From Treponema sp. (GTDB lineage Bacteria; Spirochaetota; Spirochaetia; Treponematales; Breznakiellaceae): a stretch of DNA of 6,526 bases. Under the pieces are notes generated by a model. The model was not told the DNA's origin, did not search any database, and saw only the letters and a list, made by a program, of their open reading frames with translations. Positions 6,421 through 6,526 of this stretch are shown here, piece by piece. The DNA lies in assembly GCA_031271075.1 (NCBI GenBank), contig JAISWN010000242.1:1-6526 (forward strand). Direction: 5' to 3'. The translations under genes were made by a program, and so were the position numbers. The stretch's first letter is position 1, and every line of letters begins with the position of its first letter.

Positions 6421-6526
6421 AACTATGAAAGTGCGGCTTTGTTTCCCGGCGGGAAAACGCAAGGCTTGGCAGAGCGCAAGGGATAGAAGCGGAAATCCCG
6501 CAGACCCCCACAGGGGGTCGAGGAAT
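6421..6526 (+). ncRNA. Candidate structured RNA or mobile-element end, cut by the window edge
   Basis: No convincing gene lies in these last bases, but they can fold densely. Positions 6435-6441 pair with 6460-6466 (with G-U pairs). After a 3-nt bulge this continues into TTTCCC (6442-6447) with GGGAAA (6451-6456) around a GGC loop. GGGAT (6480-6484) pairs with ATCCC (6495-6499). GACCCCC (6503-6509) pairs perfectly with GGGGGTC (6513-6519) around ACA. CGCAAGG occurs twice (6458-6464 and 6475-6481). The last hairpin has no T-run within the window, so it is not a clear terminator for the operon. The composition reminds me of transposon-associated RNAs of the HEARO/omega-RNA kind, but this is an impression that a covariance search must test. 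The strand is assumed from the order of the stems. Confidence 0.35.

Noticed and set aside
6503..6519. Perfect 7-bp GC-rich hairpin as an intrinsic terminator of the operon
   Set aside because: The visible bases after it (GAGGAAT) contain no T-run; it fits better as part of the larger structured segment.
6425..6526. Open frame from ATG 6425 to the window edge (34 codons, Arg/Lys/Pro-rich)
   Set aside because: It has no ribosome binding site and coincides with strong stem-loops, so it is better explained as a chance reading frame across a structured RNA or repeat. It could be reconsidered if the frame continues well beyond the window.

Overview
The window reads as one co-directional sugar-uptake and signalling locus on the + strand. 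It contains a lipoprotein solute-binding protein, two CUT1-type ABC permeases, a YesM-type sensor histidine kinase and a YesN-type response regulator with an AraC output domain. All five genes look intact and nearly all of the window is coding. No ATP-binding subunit, glycoside hydrolase or other catabolic enzyme is present, so the substrate cannot be read from the sequence beyond 'probably a sugar or oligosaccharide'.

Layout: positions 1-135 are a non-coding leader with three back-to-back inverted repeats (9-45, 48-68, 84-111). The binding protein is at 136-1419. A 73-nt gap carries a fourth inverted repeat that is clearly a relative of the third. Permease 1 (1493-2395) and permease 2 (2392-3222) overlap by 4 nt. 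A 63-nt gap precedes the kinase (3286-5112), and the response regulator (5113-6402) begins at the base after the kinase stop codon. The last 124 nt hold no convincing gene. From about 6421 they look like the start of a structured RNA or mobile-element end that runs out of the window.

How the genes probably work together (inference from family knowledge): the kinase senses a ligand, or the loaded binding protein, outside the membrane and phosphorylates the regulator. The regulator then activates transcription of the transporter genes. The permeases would need a shared ATPase of the MsmK/UgpC type encoded elsewhere.

Organism: the strong GGAGG-type ribosome binding sites, the YesM/YesN-plus-CUT1 arrangement, the moderately GC-rich codon use and the intergenic palindromes fit a spirochaete of the Treponema group, perhaps a gut lineage. 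A Firmicute such as Paenibacillus or a Lachnospiraceae member has the same gene arrangement and cannot be excluded. This placement is an impression, not a database result.

The gene content is conventional. The parts worth a second look are the non-coding ones: the related hairpins placed at similar distances before two start codons, and the RNA-like 3' end.
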